A stretch of 64,000 nt of DNA from Saccharina japonica (GCA_008828725.1 MEHQ01003854.1:1154652-1218651), one strand, 5' to 3'. Counted from the stretch's first letter, positions 24,801 to 38,300 are shown. Notes: a model not told the origin generated them from the sequence alone. Program-made: numbers and translations.

Positions 24801-25595
24801 TTAATAGTTGGTTTGCTTAGCCGCCCCCGCTAATAATATCCGTGAAGTCCAGCCGATTATTCCCGGAACGCGAAGCACAGGCTGACAAAACAACAACTAC
24901 ACTTAGTATTTAGAATATAAAATATGAGCCCGTGATGAGAAGGAAGGGAGCATGGACAGCGAAACTGGAGGGTTAGACAAAGCTCAAGGCGGAAATAGGT
25001 ACAGAAAAGGAGCATGTATGTGTGTATGTATGCATGCAGATTTTGTGCAGACGGTTATTTCCTGTTACTGCTGTGGTTTTCTTCTTTCGGAGGGAGGGAG
25101 GTGCTTATGAATGATCAATGTTGAAGCTCGTCATGCTACACATTGTCGGATGGCAATAATAATAATCCTAATAATAATAATAATAATGATGATAATAATA
25201 ATAATAATGATAATAATGATAATAATAATATATGTATGCATATATGAATACGTACGTATATATACTGAATTTACACCCTCGACCCACTTTTTGTTGTTGT
25301 TGTGCAGATTCTCGCGGATTTTGTGCGGGAGCCGACGACGTACGTTGTCGTGGGCGTAGAAAACGTCGGGTGCGACACCAACGACACTGCCAACAGCGAC
25401 GACGAGGGGTTTGCTGGAGACGTGGACGGAATTGTCTCGAACACGCAGCCCGCAAGAAAAAAAACAGGCTTCTGGGGCAACGAGTGCTGCTACCTGGGTG
25501 GGAGGACTCTTGGGTCGGAGCCCCAGCACCCCATGAAGCGGAAAAGGATAGAGCATCCACTAAAGCCAGAGCCTCGAGTTTGGGACGGCTTGTGA
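18887..25595 (+). CDS. PX-domain protein, six exons, about 346 residues
   Basis: Exons: 18887-18984, 19702-19882, 20450-20539, 21823-21966, 24312-24551, 25308-25595 (stop TGA). The ATG at 18887 has an in-frame stop 19 nt upstream and starts MPIPQSPLPRLQLDG. Residues 1-123 are polar, probably disordered, with an acidic piece (WSDEDDMQEE). Residues 124-262 read as a phox-homology domain: IGIYAHRIVRR, then DCYAEYLVVIGTE, the signature WRCYSDFSSLA (184-194), a loop in place of the usual Pro-rich one, LRNEVRCLGHFLTTML and ILADFVREP. The tail ends in a basic stretch (MKRKR). PX domains bind phosphoinositides, mostly PI3P, on endosomes. Here the second Arg of the RRYSDF signature is Cys186, so classical PI3P binding is doubtful. 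Exon 3 could instead start at 20441 (three more residues). Intron 4 carries ATCTAC minisatellites. Confidence 0.78.
20967..20997. repeat. (TGAT)n microsatellite
   Basis: About six to seven perfect TGAT units in an intron of the PX gene. Confidence 0.9.
21229..21637 (+). mobile_element. tRNA-derived SINE (family C), full copy
   Basis: Begins with a tRNA-like head (CGCCCCGGTGGTCTAGCAG with A-box character; GAGGGTTCGAATCTC is a good B box). It then has the family body (GACGAGGGAAGAACGC, TCTCGCGATAAAAATGC) and ends in an A-rich tail. The head is RNA polymerase III promoter-like. It does not fold as an intact tRNA, so no tRNA gene is claimed. It lies in a PX-gene intron. Confidence 0.75.
22967..23055. 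mobile_element. TTAA-flanked MITE, 89 bp
   Basis: Near-palindrome that begins CCC, ends GGG and is flanked on both sides by TTAA (22963-22966 and 23056-23059). The arms share GTCCCGTTTTGGG. TTAA targets with CCC/GGG ends are the hallmark of piggyBac-type elements. No transposase is present. Confidence 0.75.
23739..23990. repeat. ATCTAC minisatellite
   Basis: About 15 imperfect units of 15-18 bp with the core GATCATCTACAGATA, in intron 4 of the PX gene. The units are contiguous and diverged, without unique spacers. Confidence 0.85.
24109..24170. repeat. 10-bp tandem repeat (AGATCACAC)n
   Basis: Six near-perfect units of CAGATCACA, shortly downstream of the ATCTAC minisatellite and upstream of the PX exon at 24312. 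Confidence 0.85.
25156..25235. repeat. AT-rich (AAT/GAT)n microsatellite
   Basis: Imperfect AATAATAAT/GATAAT repeats just before the last PX exon. Open frames across it give poly-Ile and are artefacts. Confidence 0.85.
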
Positions 25596-26099
25596 AAATC
25601 GTTGCTACTTTTAATAAGTGTGGACCCTTTTGGGGACAAAACAAACTACTTGGGAATAGAGAAGGAAACGTTTGTGCTTGCGTATGCTTGCAGTATTAAA
25701 TACTGTAGTAACAGTTGCGCCCGGCATCACTTATTTTATTTTTATTTTTGTACCTTGTACCGGTACCGGCTATATACGGTGATTACAAGGTTAACGACAG
25801 TGTTGCTACCGTCATGATATTTGTTTGTACCTTTTTCATGCCGGTACTGGACTGGCTACGGCAACGACAAAGTGTTCGCACCGTCACAATTTTGTTTGTA
25901 CCTTTTTTGCACCTTTTTTGTACCTTTTTGTGACTTTTTTGTACCTTGTTCTGTTCCTTTTTTGTACCGGTACCGGCTACGGCAACGCGCGCTGTTCGGC
26001 TGAGCATCAAAATCGTGGTGGTGCCCTGATTTAGGTTGAGTATCCTGGTGTGCTATTCCTCAGTTTGCTGGCGTCATCTGTGGCGGAAAGCATAAGTCG

Positions 26100-26690
26100 T
26101 CAGGGTACCAGTCATTTCGGCTTCTGGTACCCTTGAGACTGGCAGGACTCAGTCCTTTCAGCCCCCCAGGTACCCTGGGGACTGGCGGGACTCAGTCCGT
26201 CCAGCGCCCCAGGTGCCCTCGGGGCTGGAGGGACTCAAGTCACTTCAGCCCCCACGTACCCCGGGGGCTGAGTCCTCCAAAACAGTTGTTTCTGGCGAGT
26301 CACCGATTGAGTCCGGTGGGCTGGGACCGACCTTTCTCCATGGTTCTGGAGATGGGTTGGTTTTCAAGGGAGATCATAAAACACACAACAAGTGTTTGCG
26401 TTAGGTTTGGCCTTTTGACTCGGTACTCGCGAGGACTCAAGTAATTTCAGCCACCAGGCATCCTTGGGACTGGCGAGACTCAAGTCATTTTCAGCCCCCA
26501 GGTAGGCGAGATGCAATCCTTTGAGCCCCCCAGGTACCTTGGGGACCGGCGGGAGTCAGCCCTGTCAGCCCCCCAGGCACCCTGGGGACTGGCGAGACTC
26601 GGTCATTTTAGCCCCCCAGGTACTGTTGAGACTGGGTCCTTCAAAATGACTGGTACTGGCGAGTCATTGACTTGAGTCCTGCTGAGTCCC
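26100..26690. repeat. Palindromic minisatellite, CCCCAGGTACCCTGGGG units
   Basis: About nine diverged units of roughly 50-70 bp, each with a self-complementary core of the type CCCCAGGTACCCTGGGG next to ACTGGCGGGACTCAGTC. A unique-looking stretch interrupts the array at about 26285-26420. It lies downstream of the PX gene. Confidence 0.8.
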
Positions 26691-27266
26691 GACCTTTCGA
26701 CGGAGAGTCCAAACGTTTCCGTCAGACTCGAAAAAAAGCCGCAAAACGGTATACCGTTGTTTTTTTCGGCCAGTTGAAAAAATTAACACGGTTCCTGGGA
26801 GGGTGCGGATAAACGCAATTCGGTATTACACTATTATATACGATATGTACAACACACATAACTTGTTCTCAGTTGTGATACATGCCCAGAACGCTTACTA
26901 CTAGTCTGACTTGATGCACCTTGATTGTTTTGACACCTATCACAGCATCTACTGTACTGTATGTATGTATGTCCCTCCTTGCACCTATCGTACACGCTTG
27001 GCTCATTGATTTCTGCCCCTCCGAAATCATCTGGAAATCGTGCGTATGAGAATGAACGTCTTGCTGACCCTGGTACATAATAGTACATAATAGCATGCAC
27101 AGGGAGACACCGGCGACTATTAATAGTCCCTATTAACAGTCCTTCACGAGGAGTGTAGGAAACGTGCGACCAATGTAATACATACATCACTTAGGTTGCG
27201 AAGATGAAGATGGGTATTAACCGATCGGGAAAACTCACAGCCGATACCTTTTTTTTATTAAAAAAA

Positions 27267-27356
27267 CATGTATTTATAGTCACATGTATTTATAGTCACA
27301 TGTATTTATAGTCACATGTATTTATAGTCACTATACATGTATTTATAGTCACTATT
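27267..27356. repeat. 16-bp tandem repeat
   Basis: Five units of ACATGTATTTATAGTC, the last separated by a short spacer. Confidence 0.9.
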
Positions 27357-27357
27357 A

Positions 27358-27466
27358 CCGGACACCATAGTAAAAACTAGTAAATAGGACCTACGGGAAA
27401 CACAAAAACCTATATAGTTCCCTATTTTTACCAACAACATTTGGTCCTATTTACTATGGTCCCCGG
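27358..27466. mobile_element. GGGGACCATAGTAAA-type MITE (family M2)
   Basis: Inverted ends ACCATAGTAAAAACTAG and its counterpart TTTACTATGGT, with CTAGTAAATAGGACC and GGTCCTATTTACTA next to them. Further copies at 30.0, 32.3 and 60.0 kb. No coding capacity. Confidence 0.65.
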
Positions 27467-27584
27467 TACTAGTGTCCTTCACGAGGGGTGTACATCATTT
27501 TAGTTTGCAAAGTCGGGTATCAACCGATGATCGGGAGAACTCACAGCCGACACCTTTTTTTTAATGGAAAAAAACATGTATTAA

Positions 27585-27665
27585 CCCATTCAGAACTGAA
27601 AAAAAATGTCCCACACTAATTCCAAGTAGTTTGTCCCCAAATATGTGGGACCAGTTCTCAAGGGG
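27585..27665. mobile_element. TTAA-flanked MITE, 81 bp
   Basis: CCC...GGGG with perfect TTAA at both sides (27581-27584 and 27666-27669). The arms contain CAGAACTG and CAGTTCT; the centre is TCCAAGTAGTTTGTCCCC. Confidence 0.75.
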
Positions 27666-28561
27666 TTAAGGCGCTCGAAACCCAAATTTTGTTGGACGAA
27701 CGATCCCAGCTACGTGGAGCCCGTGTCACCTCCAAAACCACGAGCAGTAAGGACACTACCGGTAATATGAAGATTGAAAATAGGTGTAAGGGTGTACTTC
27801 GTATGGTCCAACTGACGGTCAACACGCTCAGCACTTCGGGGTGACTGGCAACACGCTCTCAACTGGGCCATGGGCGAGGCTATAACCAAGGTCATGGGCA
27901 AAGGCCACCAACAAGGCCATGGACAAGACCAAACCAACATCGCCATGAAGCTGACCGTCACACACACGCGCGTTGTTTTGCCGGCAACCGACATCAACGG
28001 GTGCTACATACTCTGAGAGTATACAAACAAAAATGAGATGACGACATCGAACAACACGCAAAAGGCCAGAATAAAAAAAACGGACCGGAGGGCTGTGATC
28101 ACTAGACGAACTAAGAAAATACAAAGTATATACATCAAAAAATGATTTTTGGATCTTTACTTTCACTTGATTTTAGAGTATCCCCCTCTCTCAGGTTAGT
28201 TTTTTTTCGGCGGGCTGATATGTATATACCTACATTTTTTAGCATACTCCTGGGTACACCTATAAATAGCAGCCACCGATCGATGCTGAAAGCCGATGCA
28301 TTATGTTGCCAGATACAACAAGCGTCAACCGCAGCGCATCAAGAGACACAAGTATACATATTATATATATATGGGTGCAGTCATACACGCCGAGCGCTCA
28401 TCTACTGAACAATCCATCGACAATGTGCTCTTGGTGAGCTCTTGGTACGAGTACATACACGCGGTCGTATACATCAGGTAGGAGGCAAAAGTTGACCAAC
28501 CAGAAAAGTGCGGGCACCGAATGTCTTTCCCGTAGCCCCGGTGTGCATTAGAAATACAGCA

Positions 28562-28865
28562 GTAGTAAAAGTAGCGGTCCCTCTATATTAGTGCCGGTAT
28601 GCGCCAACAATACCGGCACTATACCGGCACACCGGCAATACTCCACACACTGCCACACGGGGTTAAAATCCCGTCTATGCCAACTGCCAAGCGATTTCAC
28701 GGGCACTACAGAGGCCAGCAATACCGGCACTGTAGCGGCAACCGGCACTATAGCGGCAACCGGCACTACTCCGCACACAGCAACACAGCTAAATTCCATC
28801 TGTGCCAAGCGACTTCACAGGCACTATAGCGGGCAGCTGGCGCTACTCAACCGGCAGTATAAAGG
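28562..28865 (+). repeat. Dispersed element F with CCGGCACTATAGCGG units
   Basis: About 300 bp rich in ACCGGCACTATAG motifs. The same kind of sequence occurs inverted at 56.87-57.04 kb and as a fragment at 59.6-59.7 kb. Nature unknown; probably an old transposable element. Confidence 0.5.
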
Positions 28866-29362
28866 AACGACTACTGTAACAAGACCCCCTATGAAAACAG
28901 ACACACACAAACAAACCTGCACGCGTGGCCGGCCGATAAAAATCCTCACGAAAAACAAAAAAAAGAGGTACAATACATATTACAGCACGCGTCAGCCCCC
29001 CAGCCCCCTCGCCCCGTCGCTCCGTCCTTCCTTCAAAAACCAACAACCGAAGACGCGTTCACAGCAACTCCACGACTGTGCCACCACCTGAACGCTTACT
29101 ACCTATCCTAAAAAATCGCTCAATTAGTTGCCCACCAGAGGAGCGCAAGGTCCAGCCTTAACACGAAAAATTCCCGGCCACTTTTTCCCCTCCCTTTCAT
29201 GATTTAGATAGTTTGGGGGGGGCGGGGGGGGGTAGATATGTCCCCACTTTCTTCAGATGGTCTAAAAAGGGTCTAGAATCAGATTTTGTCGGGGGTGTTG
29301 TTACGATACGACAAGCCACTCACTGCCCGAAACCGCCGGAAAAGCACACACACACACACCGA

Positions 29363-32300
29363 TCAATGACCGCGCCTGCGCTTTCCAGTTCCACCTTCAA
29401 CAGAGCCAACCCCGGGTCTAAATACTCCGGCCGCATCATCCCCATCAGCACCCCCCCCAGCGCCGGCCCCGACCCCGCCCACCCCGGTGGAGCGCATGAT
29501 GTCGATGTCGTCGCGCGATCTGCCATAGAGGGTGGACGCGGGCGTTGCCATTCCTGTGTAGGATGCCGCCCTCGCCGGTGTTGGTTGGAGTCCTCCTGGC
29601 TCGAAGGAGATGGTCTGCCGCCTACCTCCGTCTTTGACCGGGGTCGGTCTTAGCTTTACCTGCAGCATCGAGAGAGAGAGAGAGGGCATCGAGAGAGAGG
29701 GCATCGAGAGAGCACAGCAAGGGATGCTGACATAGTTTATAGCTGCCGCTAATAAGAACTCGCGCAGGAGGGTATTTGTGACTGTCGTTAATTTTGTGTG
29801 CGTTGGTTGGAGACTTTTGGAAAACCATACATAACATGTCGGTCGGCGGTCGTACATAGGATCCGGCTGTAGCCAACTCGTAAAAGGGGTTTCTATGCTA
29901 GTCCCTATTGATTTTTTTTTTGCACCGTGCAAATTAGAAACTCGAAGTCGCTCGTAATTGTATTTCAGCGGCATGCATACGCCGGCGATACTACATAGCC
30001 ACACGCGCTTGGGAGGGGAAAACATAATATATATTACGGGGGGCCATAGTTAACAGGACCAAATATTGTTAGTAAAAATAAGTAGATACCATAGTTAACA
30101 GGACCAACTATTGTTGGAAAAAAGAAGTAGATGTATCTGGATGTACAGCTTTTTGTTTGAACCGTAGGTCCTATTTACTAGTGTTTACTATGCTCCCCCG
30201 CAATACCGTCTATGCCACTGTATATCACACCCCCTGGGATGAATTTCAAAGCGAATTTTCTCCATAACCAGGGGGGGCACAGACAACGAAAAAGGCGGCT
30301 TTCGGAGCATCTCGTCGAGATCTTTCCATACACGGGTCGCTCGGGGTTAGTTAGCGCTCCACCGGTCGTCGAGCAAATCGGCGTTGAAATTCGTCCGAGG
30401 GGGTGTGGTATACAGCAGTGTCATATACGGTAGCTCTCGCTAGGAACTGGTGCAGCCCGATAGTTGTAACAGTCCTTAACTTGTGTGCGTTGGTGGGTTC
30501 GAAAATCTTGGAGAAAAATCGTACTCGTGAATCTCGATCGGCCGTCGAAGAACCTCGGTTGTAGAATTCGGCTTCAGCCAGGTTGTAAGGGAGTACAGTA
30601 CCTCTTTTTGACGTGGTGAAATATTACAAACTCGCAAAGAAACAAAAACAAAGGCCTGAACGGGCGATACTACTACATGGGTGCACGCGCTTGGAAGACG
30701 GAATAGGGGGGGGGGGGGGTGCCCCTCAACACGCGCATGGAAACCCCCACGAGGCATGTCCGGTGATGCCTCAGCGAAAGAACAACGAAAAAAACAGGGG
30801 AGGGGGGCGGGGGCGGAGCGAACGCACACATACACGCGCCAGGAAAAACCCGGCGAGGCAATTCGGGGGATGCCTGAGTGAAAATAATCAACGCAAAAAT
30901 CTCTTAGAGGGGGATTCCACGACACGCGCACACATGCCCACGGAACCCCCCCCCCCCCCCCCCCCCCCCCCCGCCAGGCCTTTCCTCCGGGGGTGCCTGA
31001 GAAAACAAACAACACAAAGCATTCCGAAGCGGAGCACGCGGACCCCGGCTCACCCGTCGACTCGGTTCGCTGCCCCCAGCGTGTCCGCCCCCCCAGTGGT
31101 CGCCGTCTGTATCGCCGTACCCGTTGCTGACGTCCGCCCCCTTCTCGTCATCGCTTCCATTGCGGCTGCGCTTTCGCGCAGGCTTTGGGGGCACCGCGAT
31201 GGACGATGCCGACGAGAACACTTGGAAGTACCCCTGACACGGTAAAGGTATATGCATGTGGCGGTCAAGCGGGGGGTGGGCACAAACATAATAAGGAAAT
31301 TGGGGAGTCAAAACATGTACCAGGTACCAGGTAAGTCCTTCGAAAAGTACCGGGTCAATTTTTAGTGGCGTACAAAAAATTGTCCAAGGGATTACTATTA
31401 TTATTATTATGATTATTATTTGTGTTTGTTGTCGTTACCGGAGTTACATGAGACCTGGTGGTGTTTTTATTGCGGGTAATCAGGTGAAAAAAAAACTTCA
31501 GGCAGTTCCACTTTTAGGTCGGCGGCTGTCGTTCACCTGGTACCTGGTAGTCGTCAAACTCATTTCACAAATAAATGGAAGCAGGTAAAATAGGTGCCAG
31601 CCACGCCTAGAAGGTGCCATCCATGGCGCACGAATAACAGCGCATGCACCACAGGGGGCCCATCGTTGTCCACAGGGAGCGGACAGGCCCAACAACAGAG
31701 TGATCGATGCCTCCCCAAGCGCACAGATCATACGTAGGGCGACAAACACTGCCCGAACGAAAGGGCGTGCATGCAGGGTTTCGAAAAGAAAAAAGAAAAA
31801 AGAAAACGCCCCCCCCCCCGCTCCTCCCATAAATTGCGAGCAAAGGGAGTTCCTAATTTACACGGCTGCCTAAAGCATGCCAGGATAGGGGATATGGCAT
31901 GCCATATGTTTTAGAGCTGTGGGTGGAGTCGGAGGTCCTACGTATAGAAACCCCTCCGAGCCGGAGATCCCGCGCCGTCCACCGGAAGCTCTCGCTGTTT
32001 TTTTTTAATGCCTTCCGTCAGCGCACAACATTGACGACCGTTACAAAACACTCGAGGTGTGGATACCAGGTCCCCTTCCCCTAGACACTACCGCCTCAGT
32101 ACATTATACACAAGTTCAAGGTCACACCTTAAAAGGTCTGCCACTCCGCCCCGTGTAGATCAGAAGTACCGCCCCACCTCCGTGTGTACTACTGTATGTA
32201 CTCCACACCCCAAGCACACAAGAGAGAGATAGAGAGAGAGAGAACCTGCCCCGGGGTGTCCACCCCACCTTGGCGTCGTCGGCAGGACACATTGACGATA

Positions 32301-35300
32301 CTCACAACACAGTTGACGACAGTGTCAGTTGACGACTATTACGGAGGACCATAGTAAACACTAGTAAATAGGATCAAATCTTGATAGTAAAAATAGGGAA
32401 ATACCTAGGACTAGTAAATAGGATCAAATCTTGATAGTAAAAATAGGGAAATACCTAGGTTTTTATGCTTAACGTAGGTCCCCTATTTACTACAGTAGTA
32501 TTTACTATGCTCCCCCGTACTACTGTAGTACTATTGCGGGTATCCACCACTGCCGCTAATTCCTGTTTGGCAGCGAGAGCCACCCTATCTGAATAGTCCT
32601 TCTGTCCGTATACCGTGGCATGGATGTGTCTGGGACTGCACCTGGCCGTTGCAGGTGGGGCACGAGGATTTCCCCAGGATGAGGCTGAGCGTCCGCTTGA
32701 TTTCTCCCGCACCGTTGCAATTGGCGCACGCTATCACCTGCCGACAAGAGAAAAAAAAAAAACACACACACACACAGACAAAAACAAATCACAACAGTAG
32801 ATGAGGTGTCTTTCAAATCGTTTTATCCCAGGATAGGGGTACGACCAGAAAACGTTTCTTTGTAATATATGGAACCAGCGCAATGAGCGCCCAACTGTTG
32901 GAGGTGTCTCTGTTGGGAGTAGGAACGGTCCTAGGAACGGTGCTCCGTCTCGGAAGGGATGCGTGGTCAATGGTCAAATTACTAAGGCAGGCAACAGATG
33001 AGTACGCCCTCCCCACCCCCCCCCCGCCCCCCCCCGCCCCCACCCCGGACGACAAGAGGGCAATATAAACATTGACCCAGACTCGACAAAATAGTTGACA
33101 TAGTACTTGACGTTGAGCATTACAGTAGTAACCCCAACGCCCAAAACCCAGAACTCCTCGGGAAATTTCTCCGAATCAAGATGAAACGAAGAGTTATGCC
33201 ATTAAGAGCGCGGACTATCTGTAAAGCATTTTGTCGACGCTGGGCCGAGTCGTGAACATTACTGGGTGGCAACGCGACACACGCAAAAATATATTGGGGG
33301 GGGGGGGGGGGGGGGGGGTGCTCATGTCGTGCACGGCCGTAGTCGTATGACCATAGACCCTCGCGTTGGGGGGGGGGGGCATCAGGATGGATGGAGCGAG
33401 CACAAAAGCGCTTTTTGCACCCTGGAATGACGACGGTGGACTTGATTTTTTTTCGTAAAATATTTATTTGCCCAGCTCGAATGTTTTGCTTGGCGCCTTC
33501 GCTGGCACGGCCGAGGGGTTAATTGTTACGGAGCACTCGCCCCCGCTCTCCCTGCTAGGGACCGTTTTACAGGGTCGTTTATGTGTCTTGACCCGAGTAC
33601 AGTATACAGTACTAAGCGGCAGCGTCCAAAAATATACCGCTGCAAAAAAAAAAACACAACTCTTAATTCCCAAGTATAGTCGACAAAGATGTGCGTGCTT
33701 TTTCTGAACGGCTTACGGCCCAAAACAATCCACACTAACTACACGTAGTTTTGCGCCGAAAAGCATGATTGCAGCCTTAAAGGGGTTATGTTACTCAAGG
33801 GCACAAACGGCTCGACAAGCACACTAGCAGAACAAATCGCATAAATCCAAGTCCGATGCAAACCCTCCCGTCCCCGTGAGCGCCCAGCTGTTGTTGGTGT
33901 CTCTATTAGGAGTAGGAGCGGTGCTCCGTCTTGAAAGGGACGCGTTGTCAATGGCCGAAGGACTAAGGAAAGCAGCAAACGCACCCCCCCTCCCCCGCCC
34001 CCCGTCCCCATGCAAACAGAAGCGCAGGCGTGCAGAACGAACACATACCGCAAGCCGAGAGCACACCACGGCCAACAAATCCGCCTGCCTTGGTCGCCTT
34101 CATTGATACAGCCACTATTACACTGCTCGCACGCACCTCGTGGTGAATGACCCCGCTGCCCCCGCAGAGCATGCAGCTGTTGCCCTTGAAGCGCCCCGAA
34201 GAGTTACACCGGGGGCACAGATGCTGCGGTTCCGGAGAGTATCTTGTGTTGCAATCGAGGCGTTGGAGACGGGGACGGGGACGGGGGGGGGGGTGTACTC
34301 GATATTCATGCATGGCCATGGCCGTATGACCATGGACCCTTGCAACCCTACAATGACGGTACGGAGCATGTCGGGTTTTCACCGACCAGACAGACATTGC
34401 TAGCACCAAGCTTTGCGAAGCGCCGTGAGGTGTGTGCGACGAGTCGCATGAAGGGCGAGCTGCATCCTACTAAGAACCGCTTGTGAGGCGGACTTGCATA
34501 TGGATGAACGCTTCAATGAGACGGGGGGGGGGGGTACATATAACTATGAATGTCATATATACGGGGTATCATAACCGATACATATGTTGCCGTGCGGTAA
34601 TATCGCCCGAGACGTAGGCTATAAGCACTCCTGGAAGAACGGCAAGTCTGCCTAAGCAGCGTAGTGGTTATGACGTCCTGCAAACGTTCACCGCAACAGG
34701 CTATAAAAAAAACACCACCGTTTTGCTTGCTGCGCCAAAATGGACGCACCTTGCGCAGTAGGATTTTTGTAACTATCGCCAACTTGTGTGCGTTGGTTGG
34801 AAAATGTGGACAATCGTAGATCTAGGTCGGCGATCGTATAATCGCGGTCGAAGAATCTGGCTTCAGCTACGAGTATACCTCGAAAGGGGTACAGTACCTC
34901 TTTTTGGTGCTGCGTAAAAAGACAAACTCGCATTTCGCTCCTACGAAGTACCAGGTAGTGCTGATGCAGAGCGTGTATATTACGGCGCGTTGCTTACAGC
35001 ACCGGTCACACAGCAGTATGCTATGTTAGACGTTCAGAACTCGGCCAAATCGATACGGGCCCGTACAGTACCCGCGGCGGAGGCTGCAGAGAGGGAGCAT
35101 CACTCACTGCTGCTGTGGTCTCAGAACAAGCAGTATGGGGGTACACAGCAGCACACGTGCCAGGCACAGACGCAAAAGCTCAAAACTCGGCTTGAATATT
35201 GCTCTCCCTGTCATCGTCGGCTATATATGCAACACGTCAGGGGCACACATGCCAACCATATCGCTCTGAACACAGCTTGGAAATTCACAACATCCGCTAA

Positions 35301-38300
35301 ACATGGCGATAGTAATACGTCAAAACAGCACGAAGTGTAACCGAAACAGCACGAAATGAACCGAATGGTGCAGGCTACAGTCTCTCTCTCTCTTACCCAA
35401 TGCCTGTGCAGTTGGTACACTTGCGGAAGAACTTGGCGAGGGCCGAGGAAAAGTTGCACTTTATGCAGCGGCCGTGAATGTGCTTGAGGTAGCGCTGTCT
35501 GTCGCACAGGTCGCAAGGGGAGGAGAACACCCCGCCTAGGCCCTTTATCTGTCCGGTGTCCAACCAACGATCGCAACCAGAGCGCGCGCGCACACACACA
35601 TACACACACACACGAGCGGGAGAGAAGTGGGTCAGAGAAACAAAAGACACGTATAATACGTACGGACGGAGGTATTCAGGCGCCCCAGGTTACGCTACGA
35701 AGCTCGCGCCGCCGTTGCCACGCCAACCGTGCGCTCCCGCTGCCGGCAGCAACGTTGGTTTCCACAACCGAGTCAAAAACTGTCACACCACACACACGGA
35801 CATATGACACATGTGCGCAAGAGTGGTGAGAGCTGAAGCTACATGTTTTCCATTCGCCGAACGCTAAAAAACGATAAAACATATACAAGGACGTGAGAGG
35901 ACGCAGCGACGGGGGAGAGAGGCGACAAGAGCGGGCAACCCCATGTAGCAACGAGGCTGAATTTCCACCAGCTTCTCTCCCCCTTTCTCGTTGCTTCTTA
36001 AGAGCGCAAATTAGCCTCTCGCTCGCTCGCTCTCTCGTTGCTTCTTGAAGTCTGCGTTTTTTTTTTGTGCACTGCTGCTGTGCAAGAAAGGGTAGCCTCA
36101 CGAAACACGTCTGTGAACGCTCGAGCGGGCACTTCCAACCTAAAGAGTGAACGGATCATGTGGTACCTTTTTCGCGAAAGCCATGGCGATAACTGCTCTA
36201 CTTTTAATGATCACATACATTATTTAATAGCTTCTCCCCCTGAAATCCAGCCCGGGGTAACAGAACGAGGCAAAACAAAAAAACGTCCTCATGGAAGAAA
36301 ACGAGTGCAAAAAAATATGTGCACCACAGTACCAGTACGCAAGGAAACGGTACTACGGGCTGTTGTATACCATCACGTATCACTTGCAAACAAAAAAAAA
36401 ACAGGAACATGTCCACGATGTATACGTACACCCGAAAAAAAAGGAGAAAATGATAATGCCTTCGAACTCTATAAAACATGCAGATGCGCGTACTTTCGTT
36501 TTTTCCCCATACCGCCACAAGGCATATTATTAATACACACTATTAATACACACCTGGTACTATTGATAAATACTATTCATGCATACTGTTAATACATGTC
36601 CGCGCGTTCTTAATGCCCAGAGCGTTAACATTGCAATGCCCGGAACGGTGCAGCATGAAGACCCGTGCAGCCAACAACCGTACGTATGTACGACTCACCA
36701 GTCCAGTGGCCCTGCACTTGGGGCAGGGGAACGGCTTGTCTATGAGATACCTCACGCCGTGGCAAAGCCTGCAGGTGTTCCACTTCAGGCCGAACAGCGA
36801 CGCGTAGCCTCCCTAAAGATGTCCCGGCGGCGAAGCAATGAAGGCATGCGTACACAGACAGAGCGAATGGTGCACAGATAAATCAGACCAGATTAGATCA
36901 GATCAGATCAAATCATATCATACACCCCATTCTTGATGAACATCTTTGGGGGCAGATACATGTAGGGTACGAATCTGATACAAGGTTTCCCTTCGGGATG
37001 TTGACGACGTGAAATCGTCGCAAGTGGACAAGAGGCATGTATGTGCCCTGATGTACCTGGTATATGATTAGGTTTGCTATGCGAGGTTCCTATCTGATAT
37101 GTATGTACCGGTATCTGGTACTGGTACCTGATTACGAGTACGTCGCCCTCTTGGGACTTGAGAGGGGGAAATTGACGGTAAAAAATGACGAATACAGCTA
37201 GTAATATATACATAAGGCCAGTGCGTGATTGAGGGATAATGTATGCAATGGTTGGTGTGGGAGTTACAAATACAAGGAGCCGCACGGCACGGACGCAATA
37301 TACACCCGTACCGGTGGGGCGCCATACCGCTGCTCGTAGGATGTTGATAACATCAAAGCTATCGTTGTTTCGGTCGCTATCGCCTATATCCCTTATATCC
37401 CTTATGCCCGTTCTATCCGTTATAAGGGTCCCCTCAAAAGGGCCTCCAAAGGGATTAACACGATCTGCACGATCTAATGAAGATATCCGACGTGTGATTT
37501 GTGACACGTGTGCCGTCCAAGATCTGTATGACACGGCTAATGGCAAGCACACATCTTTTCCGGGTGGGATATATCTACATACATATAAATATGATGCTCA
37601 TGATGCGGCTCTCGCACCACATCTCAACACGGCAAATATAGCAGGCACCGCGGAGGAACCTAGTATTAATAGTAGCAATTATTATAGGACCCAGTATGGT
37701 GTCTACCCATATAGGGGGATACCTGCTTTTTGGGCGCATAGTGGGCTCTGATAACGATGTGTTACTATGTATTACTATGCCTCCCGGTATTGAGTACGTG
37801 TTTTCACGGGGGAACGTACTGTACATATATAATACATGGTAATCATACCCAAATATGGTGTGTACACATTAGGGGGGATGTATGATTTTTGGGGTCCATG
37901 GTGGGTTCTGATTATATACTGGTACAAGGTTCCCCTCCGGGACGTGCCTAGGGGAGTGGCGCAAGGACAAATCGAGAATCTACTATTAATACAACAACAT
38001 GCGATATTGTATCATACGCATATCATATTGTATACTGGTATTACATAAATACGACGTTATGAAATATCTGCGTATTACTGCTGTAGTACAAATATTATTT
38101 TAAAAACTGCACCTGCATTTTTGGGGATAAAACATACTCGGAAATATGATGAAACCATTACTACTATTGACTCGATTGTTGTCAGAGATTTTTGTTAATG
38201 ACCCCGCCAAACATTTTATCATACGTATTTGTCAATAGTTTATTGTTGTGGCGCTCAAGGTATGGAAGGTCTATGACACACAGCACACACCGCACACGCA

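Larger units (their letters stand above)
25596..29362. other. Convergent intergenic region, PX gene / CxxC-array gene
   Basis: About 3.8 kb between the stop codons of two genes that face each other. It holds a palindromic minisatellite (26.1-26.7 kb), a 16-bp repeat (27.27-27.36 kb), two MITEs (27.36 and 27.59 kb) and a GC-rich element with CCGGCACTATAG units (28.56-28.87 kb). No gene was recognised. The 3' UTRs of both neighbours must lie here. Confidence 0.6.

Noticed and set aside
25131..25556. Minus-strand ORF with a poly-Ile end
   Set aside because: It is the antisense of the last PX exon followed by an AAT microsatellite.
28591..29091. 166-codon plus-strand ORF
   Set aside because: It lies in element F and its flank. 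The Thr/Gly/His pattern comes from the CCGGCAC repeat units, and there is no family or splice support.
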